From the NCBI RefSeq assembly GCF_027943255.1, contig NC_072893.1:23520001-23584000 (forward strand): 64,000 nucleotides of DNA. The letters are read 5' to 3'. This document shows, piece by piece, positions 36,994-42,003 of the stretch. Position 1 is the stretch's first letter; each line of letters starts with the position of its first letter. A program made the position numbers and the translations under genes. The notes below the pieces were generated by a model. It ran no database searches. It was not told where the DNA came from and saw nothing but the letters and a program-made list of their open reading frames with translations. This DNA is from Anastrepha obliqua. Taxonomy: Eukaryota; Arthropoda; Insecta; Diptera; Tephritidae.

Positions 36994-39900
36994 CATTTTA
37001 AAGATGAAATCATCAACGAATTATTAACATTTCTTTCTGGGTTTTTTTTTTTTAGAGAAATTCAGGCATTGATTACCTCATTCGGCAGCCATCTGAATGT
37101 GGATTTGCAGCAGCGTGGCGTCGAGTTTACACAATTATTTGGCACCTATAAAAATTTGCGTCCACCGTTGCTAGAAAAAATGCCACCAATGCAAATCAGT
37201 CGCATCTCGTCGCAGAATGGCGAGAGCAGCGGTTCATACGATGACAATAGTCCGGATTTGATTGAGAATGGCATAGGCATTGGCGATGAACAAATAGGCA
37301 AAGAGAGTAATATGAATACGATGGGTGATAATACGGTGAGTCATTGTTTGCTATATACAAATAAGAAGTCTAAACTTGCTCATGGGTCTAGAGACCGACT
37401 GCCATTTCTACCTACCTACTTATAATAAACTTTCTTTACTTTACTATAGAATATATTGCTCGATTTGCTGGGTGGCGCCGATTTAAGCTCACCCACAGCG
37501 ACAGATATGTCCAATTCTGTGGCTGTGCAAAAGAAGAATACGAAGAATGCTAATGAAACGTCAAATAATCAAGCCATACTTGATTTGCTCGATTTGGATA
37601 TATCAGCTGGTACCACCAATACGGCAACAAATATGAATAATGTGCTTGGCCTGGACTTGAGTGGTGGTGTGTCGGCGGCGACAATACCAACGGCGACCGC
37701 AGCGATAAATGGCAACGATCTGGCGAATATTATGTCGTTAAGCGGCAATGGAGGTGGCGGTGGTGGTGGTGTTGGTAGTGGCATCGGTGTTGGTGGTCTA
37801 TTAGGGTCGAACAGTATTTTGTCGCAGCCTGGCGCTATTTCGGGCAATGCGTTACTTTCCGAGTTAGCGGCGCCAATTGCGAATGTTGCACCACCAAACA
37901 ATATTGCTGTGGTAAATATGTGGAATGTATATTTATTTTTGTATTACTATTTTGCTTTTGTTTTTGTTCCTGCATAGCCTCCTCAGGGTCCCACTTTGAC
38001 TGTGCTGGATAGGAACGGCTTGCTGGTACAGCTGGTGCCGGTTAGGAGCAACGACTGCTTACAGATATTTATGACAACCACAAATAATTCAGCCAATACA
38101 TTGGAGCAATACGTCTTTCAGGTGAGTCGAAATTTGCGATAAGTTTCAGGTAGCCATTGCTTCGTGTGCAAATGATAAACGATCGGTAGAAGCCGATTCA
38201 AGAATTGTTTTACAAAATAATTTCAACATTTATAAATTATCCAATTAAGAAAAAGTTGTTCTAATAGTGGTCGCCCCTCGGCAGAGAATAGCAAACCTCC
38301 GAGGGCATTCCTGAAAAACTTTCTCATAAAAAAATATCTGCCGTTAGGAATCGGCTTGAAACTGTAGGTTTCTCCATTTGTGAAACAACATCAAGACGCT
38401 CGCCCTGAAGAGATAATCTGGAAGGGCTGTAAAATGCGCTTCCACAGCTGTTATGGCCTCATTTGATGAAAAACAGATTCACACTACTTTTTAGCCTCTT
38501 ATTTTGATTTAGGATCATGGCGATAGATCCAGGTCTCATCCATAGTGATGAATCGGTGCACAAAATCCAATTTATACTTTCGAAAAAAGTCGCATTCGAA
38601 TGTATTTTTGTTCTATTGTTAGCGAATGTGGCACCCATTGTGCTTTTAAATGTTTTGAATGTAACCCTAGAGGCGGTCTATATCCCAATGTAAAGCGTAT
38701 GTTTCGTCCTATCTATCCGTAATCTAATATATAAGCGACCGCCGCAGCCGACTAGGTCGGTGCGTGACTACCATTCGGAGGTGCACAGGTTCGAATCTCT
38801 ATGTATGAAATACCAAATGATAGGAGGATGGTTTTTGAAGTGAATCTTTGTAGGCGTCGGTGGACGAGCGGGAATGGAGAGTAAAATTTCAGGGCCATGC
38901 AACGTTTTAGGCATTTTCGTTCCGCGAAAGAGAAAAAAGATTTAACGTAGAGGAAAAGGAGAGAGAGAGCTATACCTTATACTTATCTTATAAACACTTT
39001 ATTCCGTTTATTTCCGTTTATTATAAGTCTAAAACGTAATTATTGTTGTTACAGACCACTTAGAGCTAATATGTGCTTAAATTACTACTATATTACTATA
39101 ACTATTAAATAAATTAGTAAAAAGAGTTTAGAAATTTATAAAATTCATTCTTTGAAACCGAAAAGTCAAGCGGAACAGAACTCAAGATATCATTGAATTC
39201 TCTTAAAGCGCGGGGAATAGGAGCATTACGCGCATAATTCGTATTAAGAAATTAAAGATGAAATGGATAAGTATTGCGTAACGGTCTAGTAGGAATATGA
39301 AAGTAAATGCAACGTAATAGGGACGAACAGAGTCCATTTCACCTTTAATTACACTAAATACAAAAGACAGTGAGAGTATAGGCCTTCTACTCTCAAGAGA
39401 TTTTAACTTAATTAAAATCAAACGGGAATGATAGGAAGGGATAGGATTTGAGAATTTTAACGACCTGAGATCATATTTAAGGAACACCTTCTATACACGT
39501 CCAATTCTCTCAATTGCAAATTGGTGGCAAGGCCTTCAGATAAAAGTTGCATATTCTAATCTAGAGCGAACAAAGGAAGTAAAAAGTAATTTGTGAGTGT
39601 AAGGGTCCGAGAACATCGAGCTATTACGCCGTATAAAACCTAAGATTACGTAAGAAGTGAACACAATAAAGTTAATGTGATTGTTGAAAGAAAAATGTGA
39701 GTCAAAGATCACCCCTAGATCTTTGAATTCATAAACAGATTGAAGTAAAGTAGTATCAATGCTGTAAGATGACTGGAAAACATTTTGAGTTTTAGCGAAG
39801 GTGACATGAAGTCATTTCTTAATATTTAGAGAGATGCCAGAGTTACTGCACCAGCGAACGAGCGCATTCATTTCCGTTTGCAACATAGGAACATCCTCAT

Positions 39901-42003
39901 TTTTTCTAATGGCCGAAAATATTTTCAAATCATCAGCATACAAAAGAAAGTTGGCAAATGAAAAACAGGTACAAATATCATTAACACCTTCATGACGGCG
40001 TGTACCACCGGTGGCCCGCACAAGTCTGCTTCATGGGACGGCATGTACCACCGGTGGCCCGCACAAGATTGCGTCATCTGGCAGCGCGTACCACCGTTGC
40101 CGTCTGTGGACGAAGACCATGAATAACAGCGCCGGCGTGAACGTGTTAATAAATAGAACGGAGGAAAGAGGCCCTAAAACACTGCCTTGTGGCACCCCTG
40201 AAGATGCAATGAAAGGTTCCGAACATTCACCCTCAATCGTAACCACACATCGTCTATCGGATAAATAAGATTTCAACCATTGAAAGAAAACAGAATGGAA
40301 ACCAAGCGAGGCTAATTTACGTAATAGAATTGCATGAGAAACTCTATAAAATGCTTTAGAAAAGTCCGTATGAAAACAATCGACTTGAAAACCTTCAGCA
40401 AAAGTTCCAAAGCAGTATTCACCAAAAGCAGCCAGGTTGGAAACTGTAGACCTACCCGAGATAAATCCATGCTGATTGGGCGAGATTAAGGGGTAACACC
40501 ACTGTACACGCGTAAAATAAACACGATTTTTAAAGAATTTTTTTGTATAGTACTTATATACTAAAATACAAAACTACAAAGTTTGATCGAAAAATTTTAC
40601 AAAATGGCGGCATTGGAGACATTTTTGTAATGTGGTTTCTCTTGAAGGAGCTCCGCGGCACGCAGCACAGAGGGTGCAAATTTTAATCTGGAACAAAGAA
40701 ACATTTTTTTTCTTAATCTAGATAAGAATAGCTAGAGAAACACGTAGGGGATTTAAAAAATATTTATTTTTGTGGAATTAGCAAGCATTTGAAGGAAAAA
40801 ACTCTATTTTGGACTAAAAAAACGGCACTTAAATAATTATAACAATCGTTTAAATTAATCTATCGAAAATCCCCTACGCTCTTCTCTTAAGAAGGTTATT
40901 ATACAGACGTAGTGAAAAACCTGATTAAAAATATTTAAAATTGTTTGAGTTATGCTGCGTGCCAATTTCAGAAAACGTGTTTTGAGAAAAACGCGTTTAA
41001 AGTTTGGAAATTTGGAGAAATCGTTAGGTAGCAGTCACTAACGCTTGGTTAAAAGCTTAAAATATTTATGAAATAGACTTCGGTAACGTATAAAACTTTT
41101 TGTTCTGTATTTTAAAAGGTTCAAAGAATTTTTTAAGCTTATAAAAAAAAAATCAATTTTTTGAAATTTCTACAGTGGTGTTACCCCTTAAGCTCTTAGT
41201 TGCAAAATACATTTTTTTCTTTTACAATTCCTTCGAAAAGTTTAGAAATAGTAGAAAGCTTCGAGATCGGCCTGTAGTTGCACACATCATTCTTTTTGCC
41301 ACTCTTGGAAATATGGGTGATAGTTGTGATTTTCCAATCGTTGATAAAAACTCTCGAAGATAGAGATTTATTAAAAACTAATTTGAGAGGAAAAACAATA
41401 GCCGGGCAGTTTTTAAGAAAAATTACGGACAGCCCATCCTTATCAGTCTGCGAAGAAGAAATCCCATTCTCAATGTCCAGCAAATTTTGCTTACAGAAAT
41501 ATATTTTATGGTCCTCTATACAAATTTCAAAAGAAAAAAATTAAAGTTTTTGAGTTGAAATATTTGTTGAAGATCGAGAAAATAATGGATTTCTTTTTCC
41601 CCAAACTAATATATAAATTGCTGCCGGTATAGCATACATTTAGGCTTGCTATTCTACCAAAATATTTACCTAAACAATATTGCATTTCCGAAATCTTCTT
41701 TTACTATTTTACATTTATTTTACAGGCCGCAGTTCCTAGAGTATTCACGCTACAAATGATATCGCCTTCTGGGTCGGTCTTACCGCCAGGTGGTGTTATA
41801 ACGCAAGAGATGCGTGTTGTTAGTACGTCCAATGTGCGTAAAAATCACAACAAATTAAAACACTTGCACAACTCATTAATAAGCGTTGTCACCTTTTTCA
41901 GGCTACCCTTCGTATGAGGTTACGCATATCATATGTTGTCGATGGGCAACCCGTGGCGGAGCAAACAGAAGTTAGCGGATTCCCCGACACTGCACCCGAA
42001 TAG
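10319..42003 (+). CDS. AP-1gamma: AP-1 complex subunit gamma (gamma-adaptin), spliced, 15 coding exons
   Basis: Large subunit of the heterotetrameric clathrin adaptor AP-1, which sorts cargo at the trans-Golgi network and endosomes. Exons join: 10319-10335, 24878-24939, 25564-25705, 25842-26030, 26485-26723, 26928-27004, 35716-35972, 36047-36431, 36518-36728, 36798-36936, 37056-37335, 37450-37911, 37978-38121, 41726-41833, 41902-42003. All introns are GT-AG and all joins keep frame, giving 937 residues. Residues about 30-610 are the helical-repeat trunk, and about 620-815 the hinge, with LLDLL and LLDLD (712-716) clathrin-box-like motifs and a glycine run. About 820-937 are the GAE ear domain. 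The 12 residues before MATIRQAF come from exon 1, and a start at 24897 is an alternative. The length is a little short of what I recall for the Drosophila protein, the difference lying in the hinge. No disabling changes were seen. Confidence 0.95.
10336..10602 (+). other. Start of AP-1gamma intron 1
   Basis: The first 270 bp of a 14.5-kb intron (10336-24877). AT-rich, no feature seen before the TTAA element at 10603. The rest of the intron is almost entirely transposon-derived, as listed below. Confidence 0.6.
10603..11230. mobile_element. TTAA-group inverted-repeat element, type A copy 2 (intact ends)
   Basis: Ends GGGGTTAGGGGTAGTCAGA and TCTGACTACCTTAACCCC are flanked by TTAA (10599-10602 and 11231-11234). 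It is 628 bp with no coding capacity. This copy gives the empty site for the nested element in copy 1: the 11150-11180 stretch reads through a single TTAA where copy 1 is interrupted. Confidence 0.85.
11382..12760 (-). mobile_element. Non-LTR retrotransposon 3' part (R1/LOA/I-group with RNase H region), decayed
   Basis: The minus strand codes for the end of a reverse transcriptase with the YADDLVLM catalytic box, then thumb-like sequence ([14 protein letters not shown]), then a C-terminal cysteine motif near [13 protein letters not shown] (11508-11732). Frames shift between 12361-12747, 12011-12373, 11792-12004 and 11508-11732, so it is dead. A (TACC)n tail in sense orientation lies at 11382-11400. 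The 5' two thirds of the element are missing. Confidence 0.85.
12361..12747 (-). pseudogene. Reverse transcriptase fragment (YADD box)
   Basis: 128 codons in one frame beginning [14 protein letters not shown]. The YADD tetrad is the RT active site, and [10 protein letters not shown] and VKYLGVILD are the conserved blocks that follow in R1/LOA/I-type enzymes. Continues out of frame towards 12011. Confidence 0.85.
12761..13353. other. Repeat debris and LINE-like 3' sequence, no gene seen
   Basis: At 12900-12960 another TTAA-group-like terminus occurs (AAATCG, then AAATTTCTAGATCACCGGTCC). At 13060-13200 sequence beginning TTAGGTTAAGCTAGGTTAT resembles LINE 3' untranslated sequence. Nothing complete. 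Confidence 0.4.
13861..14217 (+). pseudogene. Reverse transcriptase fragment (finger/palm)
   Basis: 118 codons containing [12 protein letters not shown] (RT motif A with catalytic Asp) and SSGVPQGS (motif B). The frame ends before the YADD motif. Confidence 0.85.
14259..14798 (+). pseudogene. Reverse transcriptase C-terminal fragment
   Basis: 179 codons, stop at 14798. [28 protein letters not shown] and [10 protein letters not shown] are the conserved thumb and connection blocks of Jockey/CR1-group enzymes. It ends 60 bp before the simple-repeat tail. Confidence 0.85.
15431..15642. mobile_element. hAT-like MITE copy 1
   Basis: 212 bp with short inverted ends CAAGGCGAATC and GAATGCGCCTTG. 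It is flanked by 8-bp duplications GTATGGTG (15423-15430) and ATATGGTG (15643-15650, one mismatch). A second copy in reverse orientation is at 24177-24376 with a perfect 8-bp duplication. Eight-base duplications are the mark of the hAT superfamily. No transposase. Confidence 0.8.
15775..16149 (+). mobile_element. Jockey/CR1-group LINE fragment (left part)
   Basis: The frame at 15774-15998 includes [21 protein letters not shown] and [15 protein letters not shown], closely paralleling 14341-14470 of the LINE at 13.5 kb. Interrupted at about 16150 by a second LINE fragment and resuming at about 16600. Confidence 0.7.
16150..16599 (-). mobile_element. LINE 3' fragment with [12 protein letters not shown] domain, inserted in another LINE
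   Basis: The minus-strand frame 16181-16525 ([22 protein letters not shown]..., [12 protein letters not shown]) is the C-terminal part of a RTE/craniate-type reverse transcriptase, also found at 60.44-60.80 kb (+) where RTRWKKELHELY appears. It interrupts the Jockey/CR1-type LINE. Confidence 0.75.
16600..16830 (+). mobile_element. Jockey/CR1-group LINE 3' end (right part)
   Basis: Reads [20 protein letters not shown] in one frame then untranslated sequence ending in TATAAATAAATAAG, a simple-repeat tail. Continues the element broken at 16150. Confidence 0.55.
16831..17447. other. Intronic sequence without recognised features
   Basis: AT-rich, no open frame above 60 codons, no terminal repeats seen. 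Confidence 0.5.
17450..18765 (-). mobile_element. Tc1/mariner element, DD37D group, nearly complete
   Basis: Near-perfect 28-bp inverted repeats: CAGGGCGAACGATATGAAGT at the left end and ACTTCATATCGTTCACCCTG at the right end (one mismatch within these). Flanked by TA at 17448-17449 and 18766-18767. It is 1316 bp and carries one transposase gene on the minus strand with a single frameshift, so it decayed recently compared with its neighbours. Confidence 0.92.
17569..18602 (-). pseudogene. DD37D transposase, one frameshift
   Basis: Starts at ATG 18602 ([17 protein letters not shown]). N-terminal helix-turn-helix DNA-binding region (about residues 1-110), then the catalytic core: IVFSDEKYF (Asp147), FQQDSVPS (Asp243), NSPDANPMD (Asp281). 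Thirty-seven residues separate the last two, i.e. the DD37D signature of maT-type Tc1/mariner elements. The frame breaks near 17740 in a G-run before [11 protein letters not shown]. The last 55 or so codons continue in another frame to a stop at 17569. All three catalytic residues are present. Confidence 0.9.
18776..20046 (-). mobile_element. Tc1/mariner element, DD41D group
   Basis: Left end AAGTGGTTAAGTTTCAAGGG and right end CCCTTGAAATTTAACCACCC are inverted repeats, flanked by TA (18774-18775, 20047-20048). It lies only about 10 bp (a TA run) from the DD37D element to its left. Carries one transposase gene on the minus strand with an internal deletion and frameshifts near the 3' end. Confidence 0.88.
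18842..19933 (-). pseudogene. DD41D (rosa-like) transposase with deletion and frameshift
   Basis: [17 protein letters not shown] starts the DNA-binding domain. Catalytic blocks are [10 protein letters not shown] (Asp159), FQQDGATCH (Asp252) and [10 protein letters not shown] (Asp287). Only 34 residues separate the last two. About 7 residues after HTANE appear deleted relative to the usual family pattern, so the original spacing was probably 41 (DD41D, the group first known from the fruit-fly element rosa). After LDFFL the reading frame is wrong: KVYVEKP and GHLADI-type sequence lies in other frames. Confidence 0.85.
20049..20839. other. Unassigned sequence
   Basis: 20060-20330 is GC-richer and has an open minus-strand frame (87 codons) without a domain that I know, possibly LINE 5' sequence. 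The remainder is AT-rich with no feature seen. Confidence 0.35.
20840..22290 (+). mobile_element. LINE 5' region and ORF1 fragment
   Basis: The 20860-21600 stretch is unusually GC-rich and non-coding, as in 5' untranslated regions of fly LINEs. It is followed by two overlapping frames (21607-21918 and 21869-22285) rich in Ser/Thr/Arg then Lys/Glu, compatible with a gag-like ORF1 broken by a frameshift. The protein is not recognised with certainty. It is cut off before an endonuclease. Confidence 0.6.
21607..22285 (+). pseudogene. ORF1-like (gag-like) protein, frameshifted
   Basis: First frame begins [15 protein letters not shown] and is basic and low-complexity. The second ends [13 protein letters not shown] at 22285 and has a lysine-rich segment ([13 protein letters not shown]). 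No zinc knuckle seen. Its position upstream of RNase H sequence of LOA/R1 type suggests a LINE ORF1, but the two may not belong to one element. Confidence 0.5.
22291..22549. other. AT-rich junction between LINE parts
   Basis: Includes AATAAATCC and AATAAATCATAAAAAAATG, which look like a LINE 3' end. This hints that the ORF1 part and the RNase H part are from different insertions. Confidence 0.35.
22550..23525 (+). mobile_element. LINE RNase H and C-terminal cysteine domain fragment (LOA/R1-like)
   Basis: [16 protein letters not shown] (RNase H first Asp), [13 protein letters not shown] (Glu), SQAALMALD (second Asp) and [13 protein letters not shown] (last Asp) lie in order across two frames (22550-23020, 22905-23525), with a frameshift near 22940. 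[19 protein letters not shown] motif near 23415 is the C-terminal CCHC domain. The reverse transcriptase part is absent. Confidence 0.85.
23580..23990 (-). pseudogene. LINE C-terminal fragment (RNase H end and CCHC domain)
   Basis: On the minus strand about 130 codons are open without an ATG start: [62 protein letters not shown], then a stop at 23580-23582. The cysteine motif matches those of I/R1-type LINEs. The frame has no break, so this fragment may be fairly young. It lacks the upstream domains. Confidence 0.8.
24140..24167. repeat. Long poly(A) tract
   Basis: An uninterrupted A run of about 27 bp directly before the target duplication of the hAT-like MITE at 24177. Probably the 3' tail of a retroposed sequence on the plus strand (24000-24139), which I cannot name. 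Confidence 0.7.
24177..24376. mobile_element. hAT-like MITE copy 2
   Basis: 200 bp bounded by CAAGGCGCATTC and GATTCGCCTTG, with a perfect 8-bp duplication GTTGCTTC on both sides (24169-24176, 24377-24384). Same family as 15431-15642, inverted. Shared internal blocks include CACTAGACCAACAACAATG and ACGTTTGATTGTC. Confidence 0.9.
24385..24877 (+). other. End of AP-1gamma intron 1
   Basis: AT-rich sequence ending in the acceptor TGTACATTTGCAG at 24877. No transposon seen in the final 490 bp. Confidence 0.6.
24878..24939 (+). CDS. AP-1gamma: AP-1gamma coding exon 2 (residues 6-27)
   Basis: Acceptor TTTGCAG, then 19 bp, then [14 protein letters not shown]; donor GTAGGT. ATG 24897 would be the start if the distal, non-coding first exon is used. 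Confidence 0.9.
25564..25705 (+). CDS. AP-1gamma: AP-1gamma coding exon 3 (residues 27-74)
   Basis: Codes [20 protein letters not shown] and continues to [11 protein letters not shown]. This is the conserved start of the adaptin trunk. Acceptor GAATGCAG, donor GTAAGT. Two (CA)n tracts (25316-25333, 25424-25442) lie in the preceding intron. Confidence 0.95.
25842..26030 (+). CDS. AP-1gamma: AP-1gamma coding exon 4 (residues 74-137)
   Basis: Codes [20 protein letters not shown] through [11 protein letters not shown] and [12 protein letters not shown]. Trunk helices with the GYPAHFGQ block typical of gamma/alpha adaptins. Acceptor TTTTTAG, donor GTAAGC. Confidence 0.97.
26485..26723 (+). CDS. 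AP-1gamma: AP-1gamma coding exon 5 (residues 137-217)
   Basis: Codes [20 protein letters not shown] through SEKNH. Near-invariant trunk region. Acceptor TTTTACAG, donor GTATAC (a weaker donor). Confidence 0.97.
26928..27004 (+). CDS. AP-1gamma: AP-1gamma coding exon 6 (residues 217-242)
   Basis: Codes [20 protein letters not shown] then LMHFKK; donor GTGAGT. Followed by the 8.7-kb intron 6. Confidence 0.95.
27005..27377 (+). other. Start of AP-1gamma intron 6, with short tandem blocks
   Basis: At 27110-27235 three diverged copies of a block near ATAGCTAAAAAAGTAAATTT / ACAGATAAAAAAGTAAATTT lie about 60 bp apart. No other feature. Confidence 0.5.
27378..27500 (-). mobile_element. SINE-like (CAA)n-tailed element
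   Basis: Shares GGTCGTTCCGGTTACGTAGA and GAAATGCTGCTGAGGTGACAG with the other copies. Flanks CTATTGGTT and TTATTGGTA suggest a short target duplication. Confidence 0.75.
27501..28775 (-). mobile_element. LINE remnants (RNase H/C-terminal piece and RT piece)
   Basis: Minus-strand frame 27606-27791 has [21 protein letters not shown], the C-terminal cysteine-domain neighbourhood of a R1-type LINE. Minus-strand frame 28581-28778 has [17 protein letters not shown], an RT catalytic box plus following block of a different LINE type. Both are short and broken. The piece is cut at 28778 by a mariner element. Confidence 0.65.
28779..30026 (-). mobile_element. mariner element, decayed, with SINE-like insertion
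   Basis: Inverted ends AAGGTGAAGTCCAAAATAAA and TTTATTTTGGACTTCACCTT. A TA is present at the right (CTTCTA) but has drifted on the left. Minus-strand frames include [19 protein letters not shown] (DNA-binding domain), [20 protein letters not shown] and [14 protein letters not shown] (second catalytic Asp block). Several frameshifts and internal loss, so it is dead. Confidence 0.88.
29566..29699 (-). mobile_element. SINE-like (CAA)n-tailed element with target duplication
   Basis: 134 bp flanked by GTAAACCACT at 29556-29565 and 29700-29709. It interrupts mariner transposase sequence: the HEWFTRF frame resumes beyond it. Sense strand (minus) ends GCTGCTACAACAACAACAAC. Confidence 0.92.
30027..31470 (+). 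other. AP-1gamma intron 6, AT-rich, no gene seen
   Basis: Poly-A runs and a (CA)n tract at 31137-31156. Some sequence has a regular intron-like composition. No terminal repeats recognised. Confidence 0.5.
31471..32100 (+). mobile_element. mariner 5' fragment
   Basis: Starts with the mariner-type end TTAGTTTGGGGCAAAAAAAA and ATCCATTATTTTCTCGGTAG. The frame at 31652-31924 reads [23 protein letters not shown] (helix-turn-helix region). After a stop, [16 protein letters not shown] sequence follows. The catalytic domain is missing. A solo copy of the same end lies at 41578-41612. Confidence 0.75.
32105..32705. repeat. TTTTTAATCCTTATTTATTA degenerate tandem repeat
   Basis: About 600 bp of T/A-rich sequence in which TTTTAATCCTTATTTATTAT recurs at 30-60 bp spacing. 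Looks like a slippage-grown array of a short seed. No coding potential. Confidence 0.85.
32706..33189. other. Intron 6 sequence next to a mariner fragment
   Basis: 33040-33180 probably belongs to the mariner remnant's 3' untranslated part (GACTAACGCATGGGC). Nothing else recognised. Confidence 0.35.
33190..33670 (-). mobile_element. mariner fragment (internally deleted transposase)
   Basis: Minus strand: [20 protein letters not shown] and [20 protein letters not shown] (DNA-binding linker), then a jump to [20 protein letters not shown] (third catalytic Asp block, D of SSDY) and [11 protein letters not shown]. The segment with the first two catalytic residues is deleted. Confidence 0.85.
33671..35715 (+). 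other. End of AP-1gamma intron 6
   Basis: AT-rich; a (TA)n run at 34277-34301; diverged duplicated block around GTTAAAATTTCTTAACCCGT (34663-34690) and GTTAAAATTTGTTAACCCGT (34774-34800). No gene seen. Acceptor CCATTTAG at 35715. Confidence 0.5.
35716..35972 (+). CDS. AP-1gamma: AP-1gamma coding exon 7 (residues 243-328)
   Basis: Codes [20 protein letters not shown] through [17 protein letters not shown] to [10 protein letters not shown]. Highly conserved trunk core. Donor GTACGT. Confidence 0.97.
36047..36431 (+). CDS. AP-1gamma: AP-1gamma coding exon 8 (residues 328-456)
   Basis: Codes [50 protein letters not shown] and ends LSVLNA. HEAT-like repeats of the adaptin trunk. Donor GTTAGT. Confidence 0.97.
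36518..36728 (+). CDS. AP-1gamma: AP-1gamma coding exon 9 (residues 457-527)
   Basis: Codes [20 protein letters not shown] through [17 protein letters not shown]. Donor GTGCGT (weak). Confidence 0.97.
36798..36936 (+). CDS. AP-1gamma: AP-1gamma coding exon 10 (residues 527-573)
   Basis: Codes [20 protein letters not shown] through [11 protein letters not shown]. The following intron has a poly-T run of more than 30 bp (36961-36993). Confidence 0.95.
37056..37335 (+). CDS. AP-1gamma: AP-1gamma coding exon 11 (residues 573-666)
   Basis: Codes [41 protein letters not shown], then acidic/serine hinge sequence. The trunk ends near residue 610. Donor GTGAGT. Confidence 0.95.
37450..37911 (+). CDS. 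AP-1gamma: AP-1gamma coding exon 12 (hinge, residues 667-820)
   Basis: Low-complexity hinge rich in N, T, S and [13 protein letters not shown] and [11 protein letters not shown] resemble clathrin-box motifs. A glycine run follows ([14 protein letters not shown]). The hinge evolves quickly, so the exact length is species-specific. Confidence 0.92.
37978..38121 (+). CDS. AP-1gamma: AP-1gamma coding exon 13 (ear, residues 821-868)
   Basis: Codes [20 protein letters not shown] through [12 protein letters not shown], the first half of the gamma-adaptin ear. Donor GTGAGT, followed by the 3.6-kb intron 13. Confidence 0.95.
38258..38392 (+). mobile_element. tRNA-derived SINE body fragment
   Basis: TTCTAATAGTGGTCGCCCCT, AGAATAGCAAACCTCCGAGG, ATATCTGCCGTTAGGAATCGG and CTCCATTTGTGAAACAACATC follow the body of the SINE at 53030. 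Head and tail absent. Confidence 0.75.
38393..38660 (-). mobile_element. mariner fragment
   Basis: Minus strand has [18 protein letters not shown] (first catalytic Asp block, MDETW) joined closely to [18 protein letters not shown], which is normally at the C-terminus. A large internal deletion separates the two. Confidence 0.8.
38738..38830 (+). mobile_element. tRNA-derived SINE head
   Basis: CCGCCGCAGCCGACTAGGTCG contains the A-box-like part, then GTGCGTGACTACCATTCGG, then the B box GGTTCGAATCT. Same head as at 53032 and 59934. Confidence 0.75.
39985..40145. mobile_element. Small TTAA-flanked MITE with internal repeats (in LINE)
   Basis: 161 bp between TTAA at 39981-39984 and 40146-40149. 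Ends CACCTTCATGACGGCG and CGCCGGCGTGAACGTG pair as inverted repeats. Inside, TGTACCACCGGTGGCCCGCA occurs twice and a third partial time; CCACCGGTGG is a 10-bp palindrome. Removing it with one TTAA rejoins LFIN and DIC of the LINE reading frame. Confidence 0.9.
40490..41187. mobile_element. TTAA-group inverted-repeat element, type C (in LINE)
   Basis: 698 bp with perfect 17-bp inverted ends GGGGTAACACCACTGTA / TACAGTGGTGTTACCCC, flanked by TTAA at 40486-40489 and 41188-41191. Excision restores the LINE frame [11 protein letters not shown]. The internal block CGCAATTTTAATCTG-like is shared with type B at 50.87 kb. Confidence 0.92.
41578..41612. mobile_element. Solo mariner-type terminus
   Basis: AAAATAATGGATTTCTTTTTCCCC then AAACTAA is the inverted version of the mariner end at 31471. 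No transposase sequence adjoins it. Confidence 0.55.
41726..41833 (+). CDS. AP-1gamma: AP-1gamma coding exon 14 (ear, residues 869-904)
   Basis: Codes [20 protein letters not shown] through [10 protein letters not shown]. Core beta-sandwich of the GAE domain. Donor GTGCGT. Confidence 0.95.
41902..42003 (+). CDS. AP-1gamma: AP-1gamma coding exon 15 (residues 905-937 and stop)
   Basis: Codes [20 protein letters not shown] then [13 protein letters not shown] and TAG at 42001-42003. The GFP motif near the end is typical of gamma-adaptin ears. Confidence 0.96.
   Translation, partial: ATLRMRLRISYVVDGQPVAEQTEVSGFPDTAPE

Larger units (their letters stand above)
38985..41560 (-). mobile_element. Jockey/CR1-group LINE with two nested TTAA elements
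   Basis: Minus-strand RT pieces: [13 protein letters not shown] (41196-41483), [14 protein letters not shown], then across an insertion [40 protein letters not shown], then across a second insertion [14 protein letters not shown] (39812-40021, catalytic box) and C-terminal blocks to 39203. Same family as the LINE at 13.5 kb. Frames are interrupted by the two insertions and by stops downstream. The 3' end lies near 38990. Confidence 0.85.

Noticed and set aside
37569..37901. 110-codon minus-strand frame, proline-rich
   Set aside because: Antisense of the glycine-rich hinge exon of AP-1gamma.
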